64,000 nt of DNA from the NCBI GenBank assembly GCA_036346225.1, contig JARFIW010001454.1:434001-498000 (forward strand), written 5' to 3'. The notes beneath the pieces are model-generated. The model ran no database searches. It was not told the DNA's origin and worked only from the letters and a program-made list of their open reading frames with translations. The position numbers and the translations under genes were made by a program. Shown piece by piece: positions 24,290 through 35,499 of the stretch (its first letter is position 1; every line of letters begins with the position of its first letter). Origin of the DNA: Platerodrilus igneus. Lineage: Eukaryota; Arthropoda; Insecta; Coleoptera; Lycidae.

Positions 24290-24978
24290 TTAGTTTTTTG
24301 AAGCATGAATATAAGGTACCCCTTTAATATATTTTATGAATAAACCTTCCTCGCCCTTTCCTTTTCTTATTTCCATCTCATTACATAAATTCTTCCAATG
24401 CTGGACCTGTTGTGGTGTGAGATCTGCACTAACAAAAATATTTTCCTTTTTTAAAATGTGCTTTGGTCCCCTTATCACCTTCGTGGCATCCTCATGATTA
24501 GAAAATGTAACCCTTAATGCTCTCAATCCATTTTTATTCTTCTTTCCCATTCTATATACACCGGTTATCTTTAAATCTTCCTTAACCACTGATTTAATTA
24601 AAGCCTGAGCAATAGCCATATCATTTTGTAAATCTTCCGCAAAATTATAAATCATTATATTATTCATTCTCTTCTTTCTGCCTTTCAAAAATTTCATTGA
24701 GCACTTTTTCTTAACAACTTTGTTCTGGTACCACAATGGAGTTTTTCAACTTATTAAATTCAACACGCATTTCATCAGTTTTCTTAATCAGCTTGGGAAC
24801 TAATCTTACTCCTTCATTGCAATCCTCACAGTAAAATTTTAGAGTGCTTTCCCTTCAGCTCCATTACTTTTATTTCTGAGGATGTAAGATATGAACATTC
24901 TTTATGTACTGATCTTTCACATTCATCACAAAAAATAACTGCTTGAGAATTACTGCTGTTAGATTTAATGCATTCCAT
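24290..24978 (-). pseudogene. Non-LTR ORF1 with PHD-like zinc finger and FP-type domain
   Basis: From the ATG at 24978 the protein has a PHD-like cysteine cluster (VIFCDECERSVHKECS, then FYCEDCNEG after a one-base frame change near 24840). A short helical segment leads to the second frame at 24736-24290, which has a DLKITGVYRMGKK region and ends in LFIKYIKGVPYIHASKN. This architecture is known from ORF1 of CR1-like and related insect non-LTR elements, where it acts as an RNA-binding chaperone. It lies upstream of ORF2 in the same orientation. At least two frameshifts separate the readable parts. Confidence 0.78.
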
Positions 24979-25370
24979 AATATTCCTTATTATCCACAAT
25001 TTAGAAATAGGGCAAAAAGTTTCCTACTGTGAAGTGATCCTTACTTGATTGCAGGATATCACAGTCATTGTGTTGTAAGTAGTATCAAAGACTTTCTAAC
25101 TCTATGAAGCTGCTTGACTTTTTATTTATTTGTTGCCAATTGTTTGATATCAAATCATTTTCTTTTAAATATAAATTGCACAGGTTGATATACAGTTAAG
25201 TAATATCAAATAGATTAAGTGAACAATAATAGTAAGTAGACAGGAATGTGTTCCGATACGTATAGGCAAGTATACTTACACAAGATGTGTTCTAATGGCT
25301 GCAGAATCCAAAGCAATAGTTTTCCATTTATATCTCGCAGTTTTCATCTGTAATCAATAATTGCTCACTG
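24979..25370. other. Probable 5' UTR of the non-LTR element and spacer
   Basis: No coding frame. The part next to ORF1 is likely its 5' leader; no element boundary or target duplication could be recognised. Confidence 0.4.
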
Positions 25371-25720
25371 GACTTTTATGCAGATGATACACAATTGTAT
25401 TATTCTTTTTTTGTTAGAAAATATGAATGCTGCAATTACTACAATTGATAGAGATTTAAATAGGTTACATAAAATCTCTAATCCTGTAAATCTAAGGCTT
25501 TAATTTTCGGGCGTAAGAATCAACGCCTGGTGGCAATGCAAAACATGCATATCAAAGTAAATAATACAGTTATTCCACACTGTAATGCAGCGAAAAATTT
25601 AGGATTAATTATTGATACTGACTTGAGATTCAAGAGTCACATTAGTGAACTAATACAAAAAGCCTACAAAGATATCTGCATGCCAATAAATATTTATTTA
25701 ACGTCAATACCATAGAGAAC
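25371..25720 (+). pseudogene. 5'-truncated non-LTR reverse transcriptase fragment
   Basis: The fragment starts at the RT catalytic box (DFYADDTQLYY at 25371-25403). After stops it continues with CNAAKNLGLIIDTDLRFKSH and an IQKAYK segment, the C-terminal RT region typical of Jockey/CR1-like ORF2. It lies on the opposite strand from the adjacent split element, so it is a separate copy. Frameshifts and stops make it dead. Confidence 0.75.
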
Positions 25721-25894
25721 ATTGTAACGAATGCAATTACCTGCTTCATAAATATACGCTTTTGTTCTATATATCTATTTGGCGAATATCCATTATTGGA
25801 CAGTAGATGTTGAATTCCGATGGTAACAATATATTACTAATTCATCATTGGAGCTCCATCTATATTTGGATACTCGAGGTGGAGTTTAGGATTT

Positions 25895-26083
25895 CTACTG
25901 TCTGTGTGTGTTGATGCAATTTTCCCTTTCTGCACATGCTTGGATAATGATATCGCCTCGTGGACAAGGTTCATCATTTTCCATCCAAATGTAATCAGCG
26001 AAGCAAGTGTTGAAACGTGGGCTAGCAGGTTTAAAAAAACATACTGTCCCAAGGAGAAGTGCAATGGTGTGGACGGATACCAT
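25895..26083 (-). CDS. Putative secreted cysteine-rich peptide or first coding exon
   Basis: A 62-residue frame starts in an excellent Kozak context (accATGG). It has a signal-peptide-like start, MVSVHTIALLLGTVCFF, followed by a short mature part with four cysteines (NTCFADY, EPCPRGD, QACAERENC). A plausible acceptor (cactttag) lies just upstream on the same strand, and a weak donor (acagtagaa) overlaps the TAG stop, so this may be one exon of a longer gene. Base composition is more GC-rich than the flanks and it lies outside recognised elements. I do not recognise the family. No toxic or other function should be inferred; it could also be a chance frame. Confidence 0.35.
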   Translation of the reverse strand: MVSVHTIALLLGTVCFFKPASPRFNTCFADYIWMENDEPCPRGDIIIQACAERENCINTHRQ

Positions 26084-26494
26084 GGTCTCAATTAGTTGTT
26101 GTATTGACCTAAAGTGAAGAAAGATATATCTGCGGTGGGTGGGTGGTTTTTGAGTTTGCATTCAGGTCGTTTTCCTCATTTCTTTTCAACTCAAGTAAAA
26201 CAAGTAAAAAGTAAAACCAGTAAAAATGTTTATACAGTATTGAAACACACGTAAAAGTTAACAAATAATATCGAAGCAAATTTCAAGTCCAGTTTTGAAA
26301 CACAAATTTTATAGTATTGGGACGCAAATTTTAGGTAAGAATGTAATTTATCAAATTGTGGAGCGATAAAACTTTCGTACATAATTATTATGGAACACAG
26401 AAGCACTTTTGGTTGTTAGTTGTACGGAAAGTACAAAGTCTTAAATGTTGCTATGCCAGATGGTGAAAGTTTCGGCAGATGTTGTTTTGTATAG

Positions 26495-26536
26495 AAGTCA
26501 AGCCCGTCCATGTGCCAGCCCCGCGCATCTGCTTTT
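26495..26536 (+). other. Candidate 42-nt exon
   Basis: Bounded by an acceptor (gttttgtatag) and a consensus donor (gtaagtac), GC-rich against AT-rich flanks, and open in all three frames. It may belong to a spliced host transcript with 27222-27265. No protein homology is recognised. Confidence 0.25.
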
Positions 26537-26925
26537 GTAAGTACTCCAGATGGTTGACGAACTTGGATGCCTAACAGATTGTTTGTGGTGAGTCATCTCC
26601 AAATTTATATCAATTTTCATTTCATAGAACCATTATTTAAAATGTACAAATAATTTTTGTAAATTCTATATATTCATTTAAATTGGTACACATAATTTTT
26701 GTAAGTTTTATATGGTCATTTAATTTAGACGCGTAATATTTTATTCAGAATTTAATAGTTGGATATTTCATGAATGTTCTTATAAACACAAAGAAATTTC
26801 TATATGATAATTTTTGAATTTACAAGGTTATACTAAAATGTATTCGTAACTAAACACGTGATATTTGTTTGTCACTATATAGAATATAATTTTTTGGCAG
26901 TACACCTGAAGCATAGTTAAATTCA

Positions 26926-26930
<5 letters not shown>

Positions 26931-26961
<31 letters not shown>
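26931..26961. repeat. (TA)n microsatellite
   Basis: About 15 uninterrupted TA units. Confidence 0.95.
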
Positions 26962-26964
<3 letters not shown>

Positions 26965-27221
26965 AAATTAATAGAAAGAATAATAAGTTGTCTTAAAGCT
27001 TTCTTTCATTGAAGTCATCAATAATTTTTTTATAGAAGTTCACAACCACACATGAAATTTTTGTAGTGAAGAAAGATATATTATTGGTGTTAAGTTTAAA
27101 ATTTCTCTTTGAAGTATAATTTTGACTAGTTGATCTTTTTATAATTTATTTTTTTGTGATAAAGTGACTAGGCTCAATGTAGCCCTAGTTTAAAAATGTT
27201 TAGAAGTGATTGAATTTTCAG

Positions 27222-27265
27222 ATAGTACAAGATCGTCGTTCCCATTCCAGTTTGCAGAGTCATAA
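27222..27265 (+). other. Candidate 44-nt exon
   Basis: Acceptor tgaattttcag and donor gtaagtatt fit insect consensus very well. The 44 nt between them are open in the frame beginning IVQDRRSHSS. A coding or non-coding spliced transcript is possible. Confidence 0.25.
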
Positions 27266-27399
27266 GTAAGTATTTTTTTTATGTGTTACTCGTCAAGGAT
27301 ATTTTTTTTCTTTTCGAAGATTTTCGTATCTGGTCTTCGAATTGATTCATAGTATAATAATTATTAAGATACGGTGGCGTCCATTAAAAATTCTTTTAT

Positions 27400-27600
27400 T
27401 ATCGTATACCATCCTACGACACTAGCTCATAGCTCTGCCCTAAGTTGAAGAAGCTTAGCTGGCTGGAAGATCTCTTTAGAGGGTCCTCTTTTACTCAAAG
27501 CCATTTACCATCCTCTTTACCCTGGGCTTAGACTTTAAACAGGAACCCCTCATAATCTATCGAGGCTCTGCCACCTATAAGGTAGAGTAAATACACTAAA
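27400..27600. other. GC-richer island of unknown nature
   Basis: Between AT-rich flanks there is about 190 bp of balanced composition (for example gaagcttagctggctgg and ccctgggcttagac), followed by an AATAAA-like ataaatc. Stops occur in all frames. It could be a terminal exon, a non-coding RNA or an unrecognised SINE-like repeat. Confidence 0.3.
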
Positions 27601-28250
27601 TAAATCTACAGAGAAAAAGTGTGTAACAACATAGATTAATAAAAAGAGATAGGAAACAAAGCAACCGTATTTTTTTGGCGGTATCTATCGCCTCAAATGT
27701 TAACTAAAGCAGCTTTTGCAATTAGGATTACAGAATGACTTGCTTACCGATGGCGTGCTTATTATTTATATTCATAACCTAAAATCAGGGTTTGCTTAAA
27801 ATTATACTTTGTTTCCGTTCTTTTTAATTAGTGTTTGCGTTTTGTCAAGCTCTACTACATTGAATATTTATTAGAACAAACTTTAATTTAAATGTGAAAA
27901 TGAGTCGCGGTACATATTATATTGGTAACTTCTGTTACTGTAATAAGTAATAAATTTGCCGCAAAATACCTATCACTTCATTAAACATGTTTTGTATCGT
28001 CATCTCAAAGGGTCACATGTTAACATAAAATTATAAAAGCTGCGTTTTATTACATAGGTCTTTTATGCACGGTTCCTATCTTATTCTCATTAATCTATAA
28101 TAGAAAACATACAGTAAGAGTCACCAATGCAATGTAAAAAAGTGGGGACAACAATGGCGGCTAAAACCGGCGGCGCCTCAAGGGACTACTGGTGAAAACA
28201 AGATCTAATAGTGGAAAATTCAAAATATTAAGGCTATAAGTTCTACCTAG
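27601..28250. other. AT-rich interval, no gene
   Basis: Nothing supported. A short GC-rich patch, atggcggctaaaaccggcgg, lies at about 28153-28172. Confidence 0.5.
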
Positions 28251-28386
28251 TAAAAACTTATTTTCAAAATCAACAATATGTATGAAACAAGTTGAATAAA
28301 AATTGATTTAAGCATATATGGTAAATAAATGAATTTGAATTCGACCTGTTTCGTACATATTGTTGAGTTTTGAAAATAAGTTTTTA
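28251..28386. repeat. Foldback hairpin (MITE-like)
   Basis: The left arm 28251-28296 (taaaaacttattttcaaa onward) and right arm 28340-28386 are nearly perfect reverse complements over about 46 bp, with a loop of about 43 bp. This fits a miniature inverted-repeat or foldback element. No clear target duplication was seen. Confidence 0.85.
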
Positions 28387-28634
28387 GAGAAATTTATTGA
28401 TGGCAGTAAACAGAAAAATTAATAATAATGGTTTATTAATGTAACGTAACTGCATTAGTAATTGACACTTCTCTCTTCAAAGCAATAAATTAAGCTTCCT
28501 AGATGATTTTTATAAACTTTAAAAACACCACAGTATACTACTGCCATCTATATGTGTATTTCCAAATTGCGCAGAATTTTGTTTATGTCAAACAAAAATT
28601 TCCCACCATTTTTGTAACAGAGACATATGTGTTG

Positions 28635-31600
28635 CAGTAAATGCAGTGTTTTCTTAATAAAAATGATTAGAAAGTAAGTTCAAATATTTTTTTTGTTGTT
28701 GATTATGTATTGAATTATTGTGACATCAGAGTTATAATTTTGTTGTATGAACTTTGTATCAGTGTTTTTTTATGGTAACAAATTAATTGTAACCTCCAAA
28801 TTAGTTTTAGGCATGATGTCAAACAGTAACCAAATAAATTATGTTTTTTAGTAGTTGACACAAGTGTGAACTACTACTATTAGAGATATGCTTTCAAACA
28901 TAAACCTTATTACTGTGTATGATAAAGAGCAATCTTAATTTCTTACTTCAGTTTCAATAACACTGCAATCTGTTCATTAATTCTAATGGATGACAGCATG
29001 TCAACTACTAAAACTTTTGAGATGTCAACTATTAAAACTTGAATTCTAGTTTCAACATGCCTCCTATAAAAGGATATATGTTCCGATACACAGAAGATGA
29101 TATGGAAAGAGCCACCGAGGAAGTTCTAAGAGGCCAACCGGTTTCTATAACTGCTAAGAAATATGGCATACCTAAGGTAACATTACTGTATAAAGCCAAG
29201 GGAAAAACTCCAAGACAGCGAAAAATGAGTCCCCAACCATACCTTCATGAGGAACAAGAAAAGCTCCTTGTTAAATGGATTACAGATGTAGCTAGAGCTG
29301 GTTTTCCAATGCGGCATCATCGGCTTGAAGAAATTCTGAGTAACTTTTTACTAAAAAATAAAATCATATTATAAAATCCACTTTAAAAAATATTTTGAAT
29401 TTAACTTTGTTTCGTTTCAGGTGCTGATTAAAGAATTAAACCAAAACAATCCATTTAAAGATAATAAACCTGGAAGAACATGGCTTACGAGCTTCTTAAA
29501 AAAAAAAACCCTGAAGTAAGCATTAGGGTTGCACAAAATCTCACATCAACAAGATCGGCAGTGAAAAAAGAACACACTGAGAAATGGTTCCAAGAAGTGT
29601 TTAGATATTTACAAGAGAACAATTTAGAAGAAGTTTTAAAAGAGCCAAGTAGAGTTTTCAATGCTGATGAGTCAGCATTTTTTCTTAATCCAAAAGGAAA
29701 TAAGGTACTGACAAAGAAGGGCGATAAAAGGTTTATCAACAAATAAACCCTGACGAGAAAGAATGCCTTACAGTCCTCATAACAGGAAATGCTGCTGGTA
29801 ATTTGGCACCACCAATGGTGGTATTTAAGTATGAAAGAATTCCTAAAGAACTCGCACTTAGTGTGCCTGAAGAATGGGGCATTGGAAAGTCAGAAAGTGG
29901 GTGGATGACAGGAGAGACATTTTAAGAGTTTATTACAAATATTTTTGACAAATGGCTGACAGAAAAATTAATTCCACGACCTGTAATTCTCTTCATAGAT
30001 GGTCATTCATCACACCTCACGATGCATACCAGTAAATTTTGTGTAGATAATAATATTATTTTGGTGACCCTATATCCAAATGCCACACACTTGATGCAAC
30101 CCATGGATGTAGCTGTTTTTCGTTCACTAAAATGGGGCTGGAAAGAAGCAGTACACCAGTGGCGCATTGATAATCACAATTCTCTTATTTTTAAGGAAAA
30201 TTCACTTTTGTCCCCTTTTAAAAAAAGTACTTAATGAAAAAGTTACAACATCAATTTTACAAAATAGGTTCCGTAAATGTGGCTTAGTTCCATGGACTGT
30301 TGAGGCTATTACCTTTCCCAATGAGAAAGAAGATATTTCGAAAAAGAAACACAAACTTCATGAAATGAAGAATGGAGTATACTTCTTGGAAAAGTACATT
30401 GAACCAAACAAACTCATGTTATTCAAAACAAACTTACATTGGAATGGTGACATCCAAGACTCATCCTTTTTTAATTTTTATAAAAATATTTGCGAAAAAT
30501 GCGATACTCTGGAAAAAGAAATAAAAAAATTTAATTCAAAGAAAACTTTGGAAAATGTAGAAGAACAATCTGATAACTTAACTGCTGGAGACACTGGCAG
30601 TATTAACAATGAACATAGTACCAATGAACTTTGTAAGGATGCTTATGATGATAATCCAGATGAAAACCACGGATTACTATCACACACAAACAATGAATTA
30701 AATATTGAACAAAACACAATATTGGAGAAAAATATTCTCAAAATATTGGACGATACGATGCTACAATCTGACATTAAGGAAACTGTTTTAAAAGAAAACA
30801 AAACTCCAAGAAAAAAAGATTCCCAAGATGGACAAGTTATAACAAATATTGATGAACCTGGAACAAGCATGCAGCAGCTCAATTTCTCACCAGTTGTAAA
30901 ACCCACATGTTCTTCTTCAGTAGAAACTATACCTTCTCCTTTTAAACGAGTGCTTTTTTGGCCAGGACTTAAACCATCATCCGTAAAAAAAAGGAAGTTT
31001 GAGAAAGTACCAGCAGTTGCTACGTCAAAAGATTGGCAAATCTATTACGAAAACAAAGAAAATAAAAAAATTACACTAATGAAAGAAAAACAGAAAAAAC
31101 TGAAGAAAGATGAAAGAAAAAGGAAGAAAATGATATCCTAAAAAACAAAAGCAAGAAGAGAAAAATCAGAAATTGATAAGAAAGAAACGTAAAGCATTAA
31201 GTAATAAAAATGTCTATTCATCAGGTAGTGACAATGAATTATGGATTGAATCTGGAAACAGTCTTGATGATGTATCTTCAGAAGAATTTGAAAGTGATTT
31301 AGAAGATGCAGCTTGCACTGTTTATAAAGAAGATGACTACATACTTGTCAAATTCCCTGGCAAAAAAAAAGAACATAAATATGCTTGCATTATACAAAAA
31401 AACATTAGAAAATTCTGAAGCTGAAGTTGTCGGCATGAACTATTGTGATGAAAGGAAAACTCTCTTCAAAACAAATGATACAAATATCAGTGTTATCAAA
31501 TATGATCAGATAATAAAGAAACTCCCACAACCAAAAATAATTATTTCCGGAGAGAGGGTGAAATATCATTTTCCTGATTCAATTGAGGTAGATGGCTAGT

Positions 31601-32002
31601 TTAGTTTTAGTAGATCATGCTATATGTTTTAAGTTTTGTAAGTTCATCATGTTTATATTTCTAGAAGAATTTATATTTTTTTATAAAATACATTTTTGAA
31701 TCTCATACTTAGCAAAATAATGTTTTTTTATTTTAATGTCAATTACCAATACTTCTACATGTCAACTACTAAAGTTTTTTATTTTTTGAGTGTCAACTAC
31801 TGACAAATATTTTACAATTTTTGAAAATTTAATAAATCTTGTGGTTTTTGTAATTTTGGCTATACATTTTATGCTATCGAGTTTCTAAAGCATTGAGCCA
31901 CACCAATATAAAATACATTTTTAAAAACTACAATTTCTGATTTATGAAAAGAGCAAAAAATAATTTTTTTCCACTATAGTGTCAACTACCAGTGCATTTA
32001 CC
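28635..32002 (+). mobile_element. Second pogo/Tigger-like DNA transposon, with candidate ends
   Basis: The transposase reading at 29057-31599 is flanked by a short inverted pair, cagtaaatgcagtg at 28635-28648 and ccagtgcatttacc at 31989-32002 (about 11 of 13 bases match when inverted). The motif GTCAACTAC recurs at 29000, 29024 (variant), 31761, 31792 and 31981, and inverted at about 28850, as expected for subterminal transposase sites. A TA target duplication is not clear, so the exact ends are tentative. Confidence 0.65.
29057..31599 (+). pseudogene. pogo/Tigger-like transposase, frameshifted
   Basis: From the ATG at 29057 (MPPIKGYMFRYTEDDMERA) there is an HTH of psq/CENP-B type. An interruption at 29340-29420 ends in a good acceptor (ttcgtttcag); its donor phase does not fit cleanly. 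The DDE core follows: FNADESAFFLNPKGNKV (about 29660), FIDGHSSHL (about 29995) and QPMDVAVF (about 30100). The long acidic C-terminal part has SPFKRVLFWPG at about 30935-30965 and an ILVKFPGKKKEHKYACII block at about 31340-31395. It mobilises DNA by cut and paste. It is less decayed than the copy at 10127: only one clear nonsense codon (TAA, about 29923) but several single-base frame changes, most in A runs (about 29727, 30222, 31140 and 31398). Confidence 0.87.
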
Positions 32003-33099
32003 TTAAATATTCTTTATTATACATCACACTTAGCAACAGTACAAAATAACGAATCAATAAATAACCTTAATGTATCTAAAATATAATATAGTTGCAATCA
32101 TCATATCAAATTTAATTAAATAAATACTCAAACACAAATAATTGCAATATAAAGAAATTCTGTTCGTTAAGTAATTAAAGGTTAAGCCATGGTTAAAGTT
32201 ATGCACATTGTGTATTTTTATATTTTTCCCTATTCTTACACATGTCAGTTGCTTTAGTACCAGACACTATTCTTACACACATGTATTCATTTTCATAACA
32301 ATATAAGTATACATAACCTAACCTAAAACAATAATTGGTTGTGTTCTTCTTTACTTCTTTTTAACACAGGCATTGTGCTTAAGAAAGGTAAGCAAAATAG
32401 TTTCAGATATAATTGAACTCATTAAATACATCTACAGCTGGTAGATGACTGAAATCACTGGGCAAAAATTTTCAAGTTTAAAGAAAGCGGAATGTTTTGT
32501 TAAAGAATACGAACAAAAAAATTTTTGTACATCTCTATAAAAGGAATAGCAAAAAAATCTAAAGTGTGAAATACAAGTGTCCCCTAAAGACCAAGAGAGA
32601 ACAAAGATTTAATGTATAATAGAATTGTTTATAATTGTACCAGGGGGATTTTAAATTTAAAATAGAAGATCTGGACAGAGACGCACAAGGCTAGTATTTG
32701 TTTTTTGCATATGCTTCTTATAATTGGTTTATGTCAGTATGAAAAGATGCATCTTGTTCAATCTTGCATTTGACTGTACTGTCCTATAACGATTAAACTC
32801 TTTAGCAGTCAAATAGTACAGTAGTGTGTTATAAACAATGTCAAGGCTTGCCTCAATTAGCATCAACATAGTGAACAACATCTTTAATATAATTCTCCAC
32901 TTAAATCAATGTAGACATTTTAAACAGTGTATTTTTTTCAGTACATTCAAACAAGATTGTACAATGAAAATGTGCTTTGGATTGACAACTAATGGGTAGT
33001 ACTTAGAATTAAAACTTCTAGATAGACACACAGCCACGCTATTATTAAAGACAATTTCAATCTTCTACCACAGCAATGAAAATTGGACGGTGAAATAAC
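32003..33099. other. AT-rich interval, no gene
   Basis: No supported coding sequence. The distal part (from about 33000) may be a decayed N-terminal section of the following transposase-like pseudogene. Confidence 0.5.
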
Positions 33100-33860
33100 A
33101 GATGAAGTTAAAAAATTGAAACAGCTTAGATGTAATAATATACTTTTGAAAGATTTTGTTAACCTAAAAACTGGGAAGAAAATGGTATTGTGAGACCTAT
33201 CCAATATAAAGATGAATCGAGGAAATTTAACAAACTTAGAAAAGGTAGTAGAAATTCTGAGAAAAGAGGATGGAGCAGTAGTAAACTTGTTAGTGAACAA
33301 AGTACACATATTATCAGGCATCTTTTTCCAAAGTAAAGAGATGAGAAATATTTTCAGAACATATCCTGAAGTATTATTATTAGACAGCACATACAAACTC
33401 AATAATTTAAGAATGCCTCTATATATTTTCGTAAGTGTAAATGGCAACAATGAGGTAGATGTTGTAACCACATTGTAGTTAGAACAGGAAATAACTGTAA
33501 ACATTACTATGATGTAAAGTTATTTTAAAAATCATAATGCAGTACAAGGATATACACAGCAAGTGTGCTAACTGATAAAGATTTCTCTGAAAGTTAGAAT
33601 TTCCTGATGCCAAACTAAAACTATGTTTATTTTATACTTTAAAGGCATTTCAAACTGCGATTACAGTTTACGGAATGACAGTGAACTCCTCCCAAAGAAA
33701 GTGCATTTTAGATATACCTCAAAATATGGCCTATTCAAAGACTGAGGATGACTATAAAAAATGGTTTATTTCATTGCAAAATTTAAAGTGTCCATTGGTG
33801 ACAAAGTATTTCCTAGAAAATTGGTATAATATCAAAGAGGAGTGAGTTACATTTTATAAA
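33100..33860 (+). pseudogene. ZSWIM/FAR1-like Mutator (MULE) transposase fragment
   Basis: The longest frame (33212-33478) contains FRTYPEVLLLDSTYKLNNLR followed by MPLYIFVSVNGNN. This is the signature around the first catalytic Asp of MULE-type transposases and of ZSWIM proteins derived from them. Upstream LKQLRCNNILLKDFVNLKTG and downstream DDYKKWFISLQNLKCPLVTK extend the similarity, with stops between them. The Zn-binding SWIM part is not visible. Domain identity is good; the element ends are unknown. Confidence 0.7.
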
Positions 33861-34131
33861 AAGGACGCAGGCAGTTATAAAATATAACACAACAAACCAT
33901 TTAGAATCATCGAACACTAAAATTAAAATAGTATGCTCAAAATTTATTAACCTGGAAATGTTCTACGAGTTCTTAATTTTATTGAAAACTATATACACAA
34001 AAAAAATCAAAAACTAATAACCTATTTTATAAAAAACCTAATTATGATACACGATCTAAAACAGACCATAATTATTGCATATTACTTATACCTTTTGCAT
34101 TTAGAACTATACAAAAAAATATAAATGCTTT

Positions 34132-35208
34132 CTTTAAAACTCTTTGAAAAAATTATGTAGGATGCTTGGAAATTGGTGCCAAATTTCACCATCGCAAAAG
34201 TTCGGAAACTTACTTTTTTCAAATGGCAACTTCCACGTTTCTCTCCACTCTTGGATTCTACACAGGAAAGCAACAGGATTCTGTGATTACATTCTAGATC
34301 TAAAATGAATGGCTTTTTATAATGAAAATTTGAATGGTAAAATGGAAAGCAAATATTGTTTAAAATTTTGGTTGTTTATTTCAGGAGAAAGGTATCTCGA
34401 AATTTTACAAAATTATTTACATTCGATAAATCTGAATTGGAATCACCTATGGGATCAACACAGCAGAGCTCCACCTCATATAATAGTTTGCTTGTAAATA
34501 ACTTTCTTCAAAATATCTTTGAAGATCGTTGGATAGCAAACAATGGGGTCCATAAATGACTTCCCGCTTAACCGATATCACTCCTGTGGATTTCTTTCTT
34601 TGGGGTCGTATTTAAGATAGCGTGTATGCTTCACCAATCATAAAAAGACAAGAATGCGAGGATAGAATCCATAATACAATTCGATCACTTTATCCGCAAG
34701 AAATTCAGAAGGTCACTCACGGTGGGTTTTCAAGAAGACTATAAATGTTTGGAAGTTGGAAGCAACCAGTTCAAAACATTTTAAATTTTTTGTTTTTCTC
34801 TTTTTTCTTGTTATATTGCTACGCTATCCTTAATTTTCTTCATAATGCTGTTATTTGATGCTAATTACGAAAATCATACAATGTGCACCCATGGCATGTA
34901 GCGCCGAGAATAGCAAACTCGTTTGTTTTGTGGTGTATCAAACCTCAATTGTATCTTGAGCTTTTGTTTTTCCTTAAACCAAAGACAACTGATAATTAAT
35001 CCTTTAATAACTATGTAAATTTCGGTATTTTTACGTTTCTAGAGAAATCATTCATTTTGGATTTAGGAGTGTTATCACAACATCCTCTTACCTTTCTGTG
35101 TAGAATCTAAAAGTGAAGAGTAAAGCGGAAAAAGTTACTTTGCGATAGTGAAATTTGGCACCAATTTTCAAGCACCCTTTACAATTTTTTCAAAGAGCTT
35201 TAAAAATT
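34132..35208. repeat. Long inverted repeat around a Tc1/mariner-like fragment
   Basis: The sequence at about 34132-34309 is the inverted, diverged counterpart (roughly 80% by eye) of about 35050-35208. It shares tgaaatttggcaccaattt, ttctgtgtagaat and tcattcattttrgat words in the same order after reverse complementing. The arms enclose the transposase fragment at 34310-34790. They may be long terminal repeats of one element or two copies inserted head to head. Confidence 0.75.
34310..34790 (+). pseudogene. Tc1/mariner-superfamily transposase C-terminal remnant
   Basis: In shifting frames the remnant shows APPH in the position of the family QDGAPPH box (the catalytic Asp is lost), then NNFLQNIFEDRWIA. 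ITPVDFFLWGRI follows at about 34575-34610, then IHNTIRSLYPQEIQKV and a terminal CLEVGSNQFK. These are the features of the insect Tc1/mariner-type transposases often found with a DUF4817 helix-turn-helix. Several stops and frame changes show it is dead. A tail at about 35400-35495 ending in gatggaccctgtatc looks like the 3' end of such an element. Confidence 0.65.
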
Positions 35209-35499
35209 TGGAAAGCTACATGTCTCATTGTAAAAAATCTTGAAAATATTTAACCTGATGCTTGGATGCTGAAAAAGTAAATTTTTATGTGGAGGCTTCA
35301 ATCTGCTAAAAACAATGAAAAACTGAAATAACTCAAAAATGGCGTATTTTAGGCATATGATGCCTTGTGTGAAGTTACAGTACACTTAAGCATAGATTCC
35401 AAAAATTCAATAAAAATCGGAGCAATCCGTTCAAAATTTTTAGAAAACTGGTTGTAGTAGTTTCCCATATACATATCATCGTGATGGACCCTGTATCAT

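Noticed and set aside
29340..29420. A clean canonical intron in the second pogo-like gene
   Set aside because: The acceptor is good, but the nearest GT donor gives a frame ending at once in TAA. It is noted only as an interruption.
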